Assembly: GCA_026707585.1 (NCBI GenBank)
Contig: JAPOWQ010000040.1
Coordinates: 1-64,000, forward strand
Length of the DNA stretch: 64,000 bases
Direction: 5' to 3'
DNA from: Chloroflexota bacterium
GTDB lineage: Bacteria; Chloroflexota; UBA11872
Numbering within the stretch: the first letter of the stretch is position 1; each line of letters starts with the position of its first letter. Shown here piece by piece: positions 26,845-35,405 of this stretch. A program made the position numbers and the translations under genes. The notes below the pieces were generated by a model, which ran no database searches, was not told the origin of the DNA, and worked only from the letters and a program-made list of their open reading frames with translations.

Positions 26845-29466
26845 ATGAATACCGCCCAGATTCGCGATCACTTCCTACGGTTCTTCGAGGCGCGTGGGCA
26901 CCGTGTGCTGCCGAGCGCCTCGCTGGTGCCGGTGGGCGATCCGAGCGTGTTGTTGACGTCGGCCGGCATGCAGCAGTTCAAGCCATATTTCAGCGGCGAG
27001 CGAGCATCGCCGTATCCGCGCATCGCGACGGTGCAGAAGTGCTTCCGGACGACGGACCTGGATGAGGTGGGAGACCTGAGCCACCTGACGTTCTTCGAGA
27101 TGCTGGGCAATTTCAGCTTTGGCGACTACTTCAAGGTGGAAGCGATTGCCTGGGCCCGAGAACTCGTGCAGGACGTCATTGGGATCGAGGCCGACCGGGT
27201 CTGGGCGACCGTCTATGAGGGCAGCCCGGGCGTGCCGCGTGACGAGGAGGCGGCAGATATCTGGGCCGACCTGGGGCATCCGCGAGAACGCATTGCCTAC
27301 GCGGGCGAGGACAACTTCTGGGGGCCAACCGGGGATAGCGGACCGTGCGGACCCACGACCGAGATTCACGTGAACCTGCGCCCGGACTTGCCGGACGTGG
27401 GACCGCTGGCCGCGCCTGAGCGCTACCTGGAAATCTGGAACCTGGTGTTCAACCAGTACATGAAGTCGGCGGACGGCCAGTTGACGCCGCTGGAGCAGCA
27501 CGGTGTTGACACCGGGGCGGGCCTGGAGCGCTGGGCGGTGGTGCTGCAGAACGTGGGCTCGATCTACGAAACGGACACGTGGTGGCCGCTGGTGCTCACG
27601 GCGGCAGGTCGGGCCGGGCTCGAATACGAGGCGCAGCGCGAAAGCGGGCGCTCGCTGCGAGTCGTTGCGCAGCACTGCCGGGCGGCGGCGTTCCTGATTG
27701 GCGACGGCGTGATGCCAGGCAACGAGGGGCGCGGCTACATCCTGCGCCGGAGCATCCGGCAGGGCGTGCGGCACGCGCGGCAACTGGGGATCGAATCTGA
27801 TGCCCTTGGGCCGGTGGTGGAAACCGCCATTGACGTGATGGCCGAGGAAGGCTACGAGGACTTGCTGCCGCGGGCGGACTTCATTCGCAGCGTGGTGAGC
27901 GACGAGGAGCGGCGTTTCCGCCGGACCCTGGACGCCGGGGTAGCGCGCCTGGAGGACCTGCTGGCCGAGGTTCCGCCGGGAGGCCGCGTGGATGGCGCGC
28001 GGATGTTTGAGCTGTATGACACCTTTGGGTTTCCGCCGGACATCACCAAGGACATCGCGGCGGCGCGCGGGGTGGGCGTGGATGAAGCCGGCTTCGACGC
28101 GGCGCTGACGGCGCAGCAGGCGCGCAGCCGGGCCGCGCAGGCTGACGGGCAGGCCAGGGACCTGCCGACGGGGTTCGGTGAATCCGTATTCCTTGGCTAT
28201 GAGTTCGTGACGCAGGGCGAGGGCACGATCGTGGCGATGGCTCGCGAGGGCGAGTTGCTGGACAGTACGCCGGCGGAACGTCACGTGATGGTTGTGCTGG
28301 ACCAGACGCCGTTTTACGGGGAAGCCGGCGGTCAGGTCGGTGACACGGGAGTGCTGAGGGGGCCCAACGGCTCGGCCAGGGTCACGGACACGCTCAAGAA
28401 TGCCGAGGGTACGGTGGTCATGATGGCCGAGGTGACCAAGGGCCGGCTGTCCGTTGGCGAACGCGTGCGGGCCGAGGTTGACCGCGAGCGGCGCTTCAAC
28501 ATCATGCGAAACCACACGGCCACGCACCTGCTGCACGCTGGGCTTCGCCGCACGCTGGGCGACCACGTGCGGCAGGCGGGATCGCTGGTGGCGCCGGACC
28601 GGCTGCGTTTCGACTTCACGAATCCGGCGCCAGTGACCGACGGCCAGATTCGCGAGATTCAGAGCTGGGTGAACTCGCAGATCCTGAGCGATTCCCGGCT
28701 GGTCACCGAGTTGACCGAGGTGCAGGCGGCCGTGGAGGCCGGGGCGATGGCGCTGTTCGGCGAGAAGTACGGCGAAGTGGTGCGCATGGTCAGGCTGGGC
28801 GAGGTGAGCCGCGAGCTCTGCGGTGGGACGCACTGCGTCTCGAGTAACCAAGTCGGGCTGTTTGCCATCGTGCAGGAAGGCGGAATCGCGGCCGGCGTTC
28901 GGCGCATCGAGGCCGTGACCGGCTCCGGCGCGGTGGCTTTCGTCGAGCGAAACCAGGACCTCTTGGCCGACATTGCCCGGCAACTCGAAGCCGCGCCGAC
29001 GGAAGCGCCGGAACGGGTGCAGCGGCTGCTCGATCAGCAGTCCGACCTGCGGCGGCGGCTGCAGGCCGCGGAACGCGCCGAGGCTCGTCGCCTGGCCGCC
29101 AACCTGGCTGCCGGCGCGGTTGCGGTGGGCCCAATCTCGCTGGTCGCGGCCAACACGTCCGTGACTAATCGGAACGCGTTGCGAGGTTTAAGCGACGACT
29201 TGCGCCAACGCCTGGAGACGCCCTGGGTGATCGTGCTGGCGGCAACCATTGATGAGCGTCCGGCGTTCGTTGCCGCGGCGTCGGCGGAGGCCGTGGCCGC
29301 GGGGATCAATGCCGGTGTGCTGGTGCGGGCCATGGCGAAGACGGCCGGCGGTGGGGGCGGCGGCCGTCCGGAGCTGGCCATGGCCGGAGGCAAGGATCCC
29401 TCGCGGATTCCGGCGGCGTTGGAGGCTGGACGGGCGTATCTGACGGATCAGGTCGCGGTGACATGA
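26845..29466 (+). CDS. alaS: Alanyl-tRNA synthetase
   Basis: An 873-residue enzyme of normal length that charges tRNA-Ala. The aminoacylation domain begins MNTAQIRDHFLRFFEARGH; the editing domain has the zinc ligands HTATHLLH and CGGTHC; the C-terminal C-Ala domain has GGGGGGRPELAMAGG. I chose ATG 26845 because homologues begin there; an upstream in-frame start at 26809 gives 12 unlike residues. It leads a run of co-directional genes and overlaps the next by four bases. Confidence 0.96.
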   Translation: MNTAQIRDHFLRFFEARGHRVLPSASLVPVGDPSVLLTSAGMQQFKPYFSGERASPYPRIATVQKCFRTTDLDEVGDLSHLTFFEMLGNFSFGDYFKVEAIAWARELVQDVIGIEADRVWATVYEGSPGVPRDEEAADIWADLGHPRERIAYAGEDNFWGPTGDSGPCGPTTEIHVNLRPDLPDVGPLAAPERYLEIWNLVFNQYMKSADGQLTPLEQHGVDTGAGLERWAVVLQNVGSIYETDTWWPLVLTAAGRAGLEYEAQRESGRSLRVVAQHCRAAAFLIGDGVMPGNEGRGYILRRSIRQGVRHARQLGIESDALGPVVETAIDVMAEEGYEDLLPRADFIRSVVSDEERRFRRTLDAGVARLEDLLAEVPPGGRVDGARMFELYDTFGFPPDITKDIAAARGVGVDEAGFDAALTAQQARSRAAQADGQARDLPTGFGESVFLGYEFVTQGEGTIVAMAREGELLDSTPAERHVMVVLDQTPFYGEAGGQVGDTGVLRGPNGSARVTDTLKNAEGTVVMMAEVTKGRLSVGERVRAEVDRERRFNIMRNHTATHLLHAGLRRTLGDHVRQAGSLVAPDRLRFDFTNPAPVTDGQIREIQSWVNSQILSDSRLVTELTEVQAAVEAGAMALFGEKYGEVVRMVRLGEVSRELCGGTHCVSSNQVGLFAIVQEGGIAAGVRRIEAVTGSGAVAFVERNQDLLADIARQLEAAPTEAPERVQRLLDQQSDLRRRLQAAERAEARRLAANLAAGAVAVGPISLVAANTSVTNRNALRGLSDDLRQRLETPWVIVLAATIDERPAFVAAASAEAVAAGINAGVLVRAMAKTAGGGGGGRPELAMAGGKDPSRIPAALEAGRAYLTDQVAVT

Positions 29467-30863
29467 GAGCGGTCAGGGAACGGCGCCCGGGCGTGGCGCA
29501 TCGGGTTGAGGTACCTGAGTCCGGGGTCTACCGGCGTCTGGACTATGGCCCGCCGCGGCAGGCGGTACGCCGGCCTGCGGGAGCCGGCCGCAGCGTCGTG
29601 TTCGAGCGGCTTACCGCGGAGGGTGGCGCGCCGAGGTCCGGGACGTGGCGGCTGCCGCGCTCGACGGGTGCGCCGGCCTGGCTGTGGCGAGAGTCGGTTT
29701 CGCGGCAGGCGACTGCGGCGGTCGTGGGCGGGTTGGCGTCGATTCTGCTGGTGGTCGTGGCGTTTCAGTACTTCGTCGTTCCCTCAAGTACGATCACGGT
29801 GGTCCCGCAGGCCCAGCGACTACCGATCGACGCGACGGTGCGGATCGATCCGGATGCCGGGGTGCTTGATGTCGAGCGCGGGATCGTGCCGGCGACTGTC
29901 ATGGACGCTACCGTGTCGGAAACGCTGACCAAGCCAACGACCGGCCGACGCCGGGAGGCGCAAGGCGTTGCGAAGGGATTCGTGACCGTTCGCAATCGCA
30001 CGCGCCAGGCAGTGGTTCTACCGGTGGGGTCGCGGGTGATGGCCGCCGACGGTACGGGGTTCCTGACCGACGCCGAATTCCTGGTGCCGCCGACGCTGCA
30101 GGTTGGCGGGCGCGACGTGCCGGGGGAGGCCATTGTCGCCGTGACGGCGGAGGCGCCCGGCTTGGCGGGGAACGCTCCGGCCCTGGCAATCACAACGGTG
30201 GACGGGCCGTTTGGCGGGGCGCTGGAAGCCTTCAATCCGCAGCCGCTGGAGGGCGGTTCGGAGTCGGAAGTGGCGCTGGTGTCTCCGCGTGACTTTGCCG
30301 AATTGGAAGAGTTGTTGACGGAGCGCTTGCAGAGTTCGGCCATCGAGCGCCTGCGGCGTGACCGTCCGGCCAACCAGACCTTGATCGTGTGGTCGCCCGC
30401 CACCGGTAACCCCCAGATCTTGCGGCGCGACTTCAGCGCCGAGCCGGATGCGCATGAAAACGAGATCACACTTTCGATGGAGATTCGCGCGCTGGGCACT
30501 GCCTTTTCGACGGACGACCTGGAAGCGGTGCTGCGGCGGCGATTACAGGATTCGCTGGAGGGCCGGCCGTTCGAGATCGACTCAGTTCAGGTGGTGGACA
30601 CGGAGGTGCTGGGCGAACGCCAGGGGGTGCTGGATCTGCGCGTGCAGGCGATTGCTGAAGCCGTGGATACGATTGACCACAACACGGTGCGGGAAACGGC
30701 GGCCGGTCGTTCGCTTGGCGAAGGGCTGCAGGCGCTGCGCTCGCTGCCGGGCGTGCACCGCGTGTCCGTTACGCACGATCCGCCGGATACGGGGAACTTT
30801 CCGAGAATCAGTTTCCGCATCGATGTCCAAGTTGAAGCGCCGCAGCCAGTCCAGGCTCCATGA
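29463..30863 (+). CDS. Membrane-anchored baseplate J-like protein
   Basis: A 466-residue protein. About 80 basic, unstructured residues precede one membrane segment (about residues 86-106, AAVVGGLASILLVVVAFQYFVV); the rest is outside the membrane. Residues about 165-250 have the beta-rich pattern GFVTVRNRTRQAVVLPVGSRV... and GEAIVAVTAEAPGLAGNAPALAIT, which matches the baseplate J/gp47-like family. No other phage tail gene is near. The role is unknown; position between alaS and ruvX suggests a conserved cellular function. Two further alpha-beta domains form the C-terminus. Confidence 0.65.
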   Translation: MRAVRERRPGVAHRVEVPESGVYRRLDYGPPRQAVRRPAGAGRSVVFERLTAEGGAPRSGTWRLPRSTGAPAWLWRESVSRQATAAVVGGLASILLVVVAFQYFVVPSSTITVVPQAQRLPIDATVRIDPDAGVLDVERGIVPATVMDATVSETLTKPTTGRRREAQGVAKGFVTVRNRTRQAVVLPVGSRVMAADGTGFLTDAEFLVPPTLQVGGRDVPGEAIVAVTAEAPGLAGNAPALAITTVDGPFGGALEAFNPQPLEGGSESEVALVSPRDFAELEELLTERLQSSAIERLRRDRPANQTLIVWSPATGNPQILRRDFSAEPDAHENEITLSMEIRALGTAFSTDDLEAVLRRRLQDSLEGRPFEIDSVQVVDTEVLGERQGVLDLRVQAIAEAVDTIDHNTVRETAAGRSLGEGLQALRSLPGVHRVSVTHDPPDTGNFPRISFRIDVQVEAPQPVQAP

Positions 30864-31284
30864 CCCGGAGCGCCCGCCGCCGGCCCTCGGCCGGCGGACT
30901 GGCGCGCTTGATTTGGGAGAGCGTCGGATTGGCGTGGCGATGACCGACGGGGGCGGATCGTTCGTGACGGTGCGGCAGGTGTTGCAACGAACCGGGGGAA
31001 GCGGCGACGCGGCAGCCCTGGGCGCGATCCTGGACGCCCATCCCGGCGCAACGTTAGTGGTCGGACTGCCGTTGAATACGGACGGAACCGAGAGTGCGCA
31101 GGCCGTGCGGACACGACGTTGGGCTGCCCAACTGCTGGAAGGTCGCAACGAGCCTGTTGTTTGGAAGGACGAGCATTTGACCACGCAAGCCGCCCGGCGG
31201 GGTGGAGCCGCGGACGCGGACGTGGACGCGCGCGCAGCGGAGATTCTCTTGCTGGATTACCTCAGGAGTCAGCCCACATGCTGA
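30823..31284 (+). CDS. ruvX: RuvX/YqgF-family nuclease
   Basis: A 153-residue RNase H-fold protein. GALDLGERRIGVAMTD carries the first catalytic Asp, LVVGLPLNTDGTES is the family motif, and VVWKDEHLTTQAA plus DVDARAAEILLLDYL give the other acidic residues. Roles ascribed to the family are Holliday junction resolution and 16S rRNA processing. The start is uncertain: ATG 30823 overlaps the previous gene by 41 bases, and TTG 30832 is an alternative. Confidence 0.85.
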   Translation: MSKLKRRSQSRLHDPERPPPALGRRTGALDLGERRIGVAMTDGGGSFVTVRQVLQRTGGSGDAAALGAILDAHPGATLVVGLPLNTDGTESAQAVRTRRWAAQLLEGRNEPVVWKDEHLTTQAARRGGAADADVDARAAEILLLDYLRSQPTC

Positions 31285-32330
31285 GCCGTGTGAGTGCGAT
31301 GACCCAGGCGTTCGGCATTGTGCTGCTGACGCTGGCGGGCGTGCTGCTGTTGGGGTATTCAGCCGCGGCCCGGTTTGCGGAGTCGCCGGCAGCGGTGGCC
31401 GCGCGGACGGTGCCGTTTACGATTCCGGTGGGGGCGACGGCTTCGGACATTGCGCAGGGGCTGCGGGAGGCAAGCCTGATTCGCAGCGATCTCCTGTTTC
31501 AGGTGCTGGTGGAACGTCGTGGGCTGGAGGGGGCGTTCCGCCAGGGGACGTTTCTCTTGCGCTCGGACATGACGCTGGACGAGATCGTGCGCACGCTCAG
31601 TTCCGCCAACGCGGTGGACCAGACGCTTACGTTCCCGGAAGGCTGGCGGATGGAGCAGATGGCGGAACGGCTGGCCGATCAAACCGAGATTGACGACCTG
31701 GAGTTCTTACGGCTGGCGCGCGAAGGGGCCCCGCCGCTTGTGGCAGAGTTCGACTTCCTGGCCGGCATACCGCCAGGGCAGTCACTGGAGGGCTATCTGT
31801 TTCCGGATACCTACCAGATTGACGGGTCTTCGAATGCGCGGAATCTGATTCAACGCATGCTGCGACGGTTCGACGAGGTGGTGACACCGGAGATACGCGC
31901 GGACGCGGCGGACAACGGGCTGTCGGTGCACGAGATGCTGACGCTGGCATCGATCATCGAGCGGGAAGCGGTGCTGGACGACGAGCGCGCCGTAATCTCG
32001 GGGGTGTTCCATAACCGGCTGGCTCGGGGAATCCCGCTCCAAGCGGATCCGACGGCGCAGTACGCCATAGGTCAAGCCGGGCCGGGGGCCCGGTGGTGGA
32101 AGCCGGATATCACCGGCGACGACCTGCGGACGCAGTCCCCGTACAATACGTACGTGGTCAACGGGCTGCCGCCGGGGCCGATTGCCGCACCGGGGTTGGC
32201 CTCGATCATTGCGGCGGCGAGACCTGAATCCACCCCGTTCCTGTTCTTTGTCGCGCGCGGCGACGGTTCGCACGCCTTTTCCGAGACGCTGGAGGAACAC
32301 ACACGCAACATCGAGCGCTATCTGAACTGA
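31278..32330 (+). CDS. mltG: Endolytic murein transglycosylase (MltG/YceG)
   Basis: A 350-residue membrane-bound lytic transglycosylase that trims nascent glycan strands. One N-terminal membrane segment (about residues 10-30) is followed by a LysM-like region and the catalytic domain. The catalytic Glu is in LTLASIIEREAVLDDERAVISGVFHNRL; NTYVVNGLPPGPIAAPG and FLFFVARGDGSHAFSETLEEH are diagnostic. ATG 31278 overlaps the ruvX stop by seven bases. Confidence 0.92.
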   Translation: MLSRVSAMTQAFGIVLLTLAGVLLLGYSAAARFAESPAAVAARTVPFTIPVGATASDIAQGLREASLIRSDLLFQVLVERRGLEGAFRQGTFLLRSDMTLDEIVRTLSSANAVDQTLTFPEGWRMEQMAERLADQTEIDDLEFLRLAREGAPPLVAEFDFLAGIPPGQSLEGYLFPDTYQIDGSSNARNLIQRMLRRFDEVVTPEIRADAADNGLSVHEMLTLASIIEREAVLDDERAVISGVFHNRLARGIPLQADPTAQYAIGQAGPGARWWKPDITGDDLRTQSPYNTYVVNGLPPGPIAAPGLASIIAAARPESTPFLFFVARGDGSHAFSETLEEHTRNIERYLN

Positions 32331-32362
32331 CGGCGGGCCGGACGGAGCGGCTGGCGGCTCGG

Positions 32363-33388
32363 TTGGGCGAGCTTGACGTGGACGCCATGCTGGTGACCGG
32401 CGAGGCTAACCGGCGCTACCTGAGCGGATTCACGGGGACGGCGGCCACGCTGCTGATCTCGTCGCAGGATCGGCGACTGGTGACGGACTCGCGGTATACC
32501 GAGCAAGCGACACGACAGGCTGCGGGATACGACGTAATCGAGAACGTCGACACGCTGGGCGTGGTGGCGGGCTGGATTGCCGCGCGCGGCATCGATCGGC
32601 TTGGCGTGGAATCCGAGCACACGTCGCTGAAGCAGCATCGCGAGCTGGTCGAGCGCCTGGCAGAGGAGTCGCAGGCGGCGGAGGTGAAGCCGCTGGACGG
32701 CCTGGTGGAAGAGCAGCGTGTCGTAAAAGACGAGGCGGAGCTGGCGCTGCTGCGCGAGGCGGTGCGGCTGGCGGACGACGTAATGACAGCGGCGGGCGAA
32801 GCCGTGGCGCCCGGGATGTCCGAACGCGAACTCTCGCTGGAGTTGGAACGCTTGATTCGGGAGGCCGGGGATGGGCCATCGTTTCCGACGATCGTGGCCG
32901 GCGGACCGAATGCGGCCATGGCGCATCACTCACCAGGTGAGCGCCCGATTGGCGCAGGGGAGCCGGTGATCGTTGACCTGGGCGTGCGGCTGGACGGCTA
33001 CTGCTCGGACATTACGCGGACGTTTGCCGCGGGTGGCGCCGATGCGCAGTTTGATGAGATTTACAGGATCGTGCTGAAAGCGCAGGCGGCGACGGAAGCC
33101 GGGACGCGCGCCGGGATGACAGGTCGCGTAGCCGATGCGCTGGCCCGCGAGGTGATAAGCGACGCCGGCTACGGCGGTAGTTTCGGTCACGGGACCGGCC
33201 ACGGCGTGGGGCTTGAGATTCATGAAGCACCTACGCTCTCTCCGCGCGGGGCGAATGTGTTGGCGGCCGGCGCCGTGGTGTCGGTCGAGCCGGGCATTTA
33301 CCTGCCGAATTGGGGCGGGGTGCGGATTGAGGACCTGGTAGTCGTTGAGGCCGATGGCGTTGACGTGCTGACCCAAGCCCCCAAGTGA
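32363..33388 (+). CDS. Xaa-Pro aminopeptidase-type M24 metallopeptidase
   Basis: A 341-residue M24 peptidase that removes N-terminal residues before proline. Metal ligands are visible: VDLGVRLDGYCSDITRTF (two Asp), FGHGTGHGVGLEIHE (His), VVSVEPGIY (Glu) and GVRIEDLVVV (Glu). The creatinase-like N-domain spans residues 1-120. The start is uncertain: TTG 32363 is used here, but homology may extend to a CTG at 32327 that overlaps the mltG stop codon. Confidence 0.87.
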   Translation: MGELDVDAMLVTGEANRRYLSGFTGTAATLLISSQDRRLVTDSRYTEQATRQAAGYDVIENVDTLGVVAGWIAARGIDRLGVESEHTSLKQHRELVERLAEESQAAEVKPLDGLVEEQRVVKDEAELALLREAVRLADDVMTAAGEAVAPGMSERELSLELERLIREAGDGPSFPTIVAGGPNAAMAHHSPGERPIGAGEPVIVDLGVRLDGYCSDITRTFAAGGADAQFDEIYRIVLKAQAATEAGTRAGMTGRVADALAREVISDAGYGGSFGHGTGHGVGLEIHEAPTLSPRGANVLAAGAVVSVEPGIYLPNWGGVRIEDLVVVEADGVDVLTQAPK

Positions 33389-33444
33389 CCGACACGGTAG
33401 AACCAAGGTGCAATCGGAGAAGCCATGGCTAAGGAGGCCGCTGC

Positions 33445-34002
33445 GTGATTGACGCCGGCGAACTGAGACGTGGATGGGTGCTGCGGATCGATGGCGATCT
33501 CTGCCAGGTGATCGACTTCCAGCACCAGAAGATCGGTCGTGGGTCGGCCAACGTGCGGATAAGGGTGCGTGACGTACGCAGCGGGGCGACCACGGACCGC
33601 TCGTTCCAGGCCTCCAAGCGGTTCGAGCGCGTAATCCTGGATACGCACAAGGTGCAGTATCTGTACCAAGACGCTTCCGGCTATCACTTCATGGACATGG
33701 AGACGTACGAAGACATGACACTCTCCGCCGACGCGGTCGGCGAGGCTGCGCAGTACCTGACCGACGGGCTGGACCTGGAGATCACGTCCTTCGAAGATGT
33801 GCCGTTGGGCGTCGAACTGCCGATCAACGTGGACATCGAGGTGGTCGAGACCGAGCCGGGCGTGCGCGGCGACACGGCGACGGGCGCCACCAAGATGGCG
33901 CGGGTGGCGACGGGCCTGGAGGTCCAAGTCCCGCTATTCGTGGAAACGGGCGACGTCTTGCGCATCGACTCGCGCAGCGGCGAGTACCAGACGCGCGTTT
34001 GA
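33445..34002 (+). CDS. efp: Translation elongation factor P
   Basis: A 185-residue factor that relieves ribosomes stalled at polyproline. All three beta-barrel domains are present; the end IDSRSGEYQTRV is typical. The tip of the first-domain loop reads KIGRGSA with Arg at position 32, instead of the common KPGKG. No modifying enzyme gene (epmA, ymfI or earP) is seen in the window. It starts with GTG at 33445 and is followed 18 bases later by the accB-like gene, as in many bacteria. Confidence 0.93.
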   Translation: MIDAGELRRGWVLRIDGDLCQVIDFQHQKIGRGSANVRIRVRDVRSGATTDRSFQASKRFERVILDTHKVQYLYQDASGYHFMDMETYEDMTLSADAVGEAAQYLTDGLDLEITSFEDVPLGVELPINVDIEVVETEPGVRGDTATGATKMARVATGLEVQVPLFVETGDVLRIDSRSGEYQTRV

Positions 34003-34020
34003 CGGCCGAGTAGCGCGTCG

Positions 34021-34470
34021 ATGACCACGGACCCGGACTGGGAAGCCGCGTTGGACGAAGACGTTCCGCGGCTGGCCCGGTTGTTGCGGGAGACGGGCGC
34101 GGAGGAAATTGAGGTTGGCGACGCCACGCGGACGATCCGGATGCGGCGATCAAGCGCCCCGGGCGTGGCAGCTGCCGAAAGGGCGGTGACGGAGGACGAG
34201 GAGTCGACAGACGAGGGCCTGATGGTCGTTTCGTCAGAGCAAGTTGGCGTGTTCGTGGCTCTCACCGAGCCAGGTGCGCCACCGCAGGTGCGAGTGGGCG
34301 ATGCCGTGGACGAAGGGCAGACGCTTGGCTATGTGGACGTTCTGGGTGTGGCTCACGACGTTGTCGCACCGGAAGACGCCACGATCGAACGGTTGCTGGT
34401 GCACGACGGAGAAGTCCTGGAGTACGGCCAACCGATAGCGGAACTCCGCCGGAGCGCTGGCGCGACCTAG
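34021..34470 (+). CDS. AccB-like biotinyl-domain protein lacking the biotin lysine
   Basis: A 149-residue protein built like a biotin carboxyl carrier protein: an N-terminal helix-strand region, an acidic/Ala linker, then a C-terminal biotinyl/lipoyl fold (about residues 68-145). The usual biotin site EAMKM reads DVLGV here, so the modified Lys is Gly109. The flanking pattern (VGDAVDEGQTLGYVDV, VVAPEDATIERLLVHDGEVLEYGQPIAEL) is otherwise conserved. It cannot be biotinylated in the usual way. It follows efp as accB often does; no accC is next to it. It overlaps the convergent secF end by four bases. Confidence 0.75.
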   Translation: MTTDPDWEAALDEDVPRLARLLRETGAEEIEVGDATRTIRMRRSSAPGVAAAERAVTEDEESTDEGLMVVSSEQVGVFVALTEPGAPPQVRVGDAVDEGQTLGYVDVLGVAHDVVAPEDATIERLLVHDGEVLEYGQPIAELRRSAGAT

Positions 34471-35405
34471 CGGACGAGCGTCAAGCGGCTTCGAAACCGT
34501 TCCCAGATTCGCGGGATGTCGCGCCGGTCCCAGGAAACCAGCGCTGACGAGGCGGCGAAGATGGACGAGTAGGTTCCGATCAGGAAGCCGGCGGCGAGGG
34601 CGATCACGAACAGTCGGATAGTGGGACCGCCAAGGACGATCAGCGCGAGCAACACCAGCAGCGCGGTCAACGAGGTGTTGAGGGAGCGTGTGAGGCTCTG
34701 GTTGGCGCTGAAATTCACGGTTTGCTCAAAGTTCGGACGCCGGGCGTCCGGCAGGCGCAGGTGACGCTGCCGGTTCTCGCGAATACGGTCGAACACGACG
34801 ATGGTGTCGTTTACCGAGAAGCCGATGACCGTGAGGATGGCGGTGACGAAGAGCGCGTCCACCTGCACGCCGGCGGTGTGACCCAGGAGGGCGAAGAGAC
34901 CGACCAGGAAAAGCGCGTCGTGAAGAAGCGCGCCGATGGCGGCCAGGCCGAGCACGATAGGCCGCTCCATGCGGCGGAAGGCCCACATGACGTAGAGGAG
35001 GATGAGCGCGGAAGCCACGGCCACGCCAATGGCCGCCGCGCGAGTGAGTTCGGCGCCGACAACGGGGCCGATGGTGGAGAACCCGAGTTCCTGGCCGGGC
35101 CCGACGCGCTCGAAGATGGCGGCGACCAGCGCATTCTTGGCTTCAACCTCTAAGGGCGGCGTGCGCACCAGGGCTCCGCGGTCGTCGGTGAGTTGCACGG
35201 TTGCTCCGGGATAGCCGCCATCGACGGCAACGGCCTGCACGGCCTGCTGGGTGATCTCCTGGTCGAAGCGCAGCTGGACAAGGGAGCCGCCGGTGAAGTC
35301 AATGCCGGGTTTGAGGCCGCCGGTGAGAAGGGCGACAACACCGGGCAGCAGCAGCGACAGCGACAGCAGGTACCACCAACCGCGGCGAGAGGTAATGGCG
35401 AACAT
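34467..35405 (-). CDS. secF: Protein translocase subunit SecF
   Basis: A 312-residue membrane protein with six membrane segments. GIDFTGGSLVQLRF in the first periplasmic-side region, and VNDTIVVFDRIRENRQR after the fourth segment, are the SecF signatures. With SecD it uses proton motive force to aid protein export. It shares one base with the secD stop codon, so the pair is one operon. Confidence 0.93.
   Translation of the reverse strand: MFAITSRRGWWYLLSLSLLLPGVVALLTGGLKPGIDFTGGSLVQLRFDQEITQQAVQAVAVDGGYPGATVQLTDDRGALVRTPPLEVEAKNALVAAIFERVGPGQELGFSTIGPVVGAELTRAAAIGVAVASALILLYVMWAFRRMERPIVLGLAAIGALLHDALFLVGLFALLGHTAGVQVDALFVTAILTVIGFSVNDTIVVFDRIRENRQRHLRLPDARRPNFEQTVNFSANQSLTRSLNTSLTALLVLLALIVLGGPTIRLFVIALAAGFLIGTYSSIFAASSALVSWDRRDIPRIWERFRSRLTLVR

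Noticed and set aside
26875-28983. Long open frame (about 700 codons) on the minus strand opposite alaS
   Set aside because: It is the antisense of a perfectly conserved alanyl-tRNA synthetase gene; its composition is His/Arg-rich as expected of a GC-rich shadow, and no family is visible.
29463-30863. Prophage remnant suggested by the baseplate J-like fold
   Set aside because: No tail, capsid, terminase or integrase genes are near; it is embedded in a housekeeping gene run.
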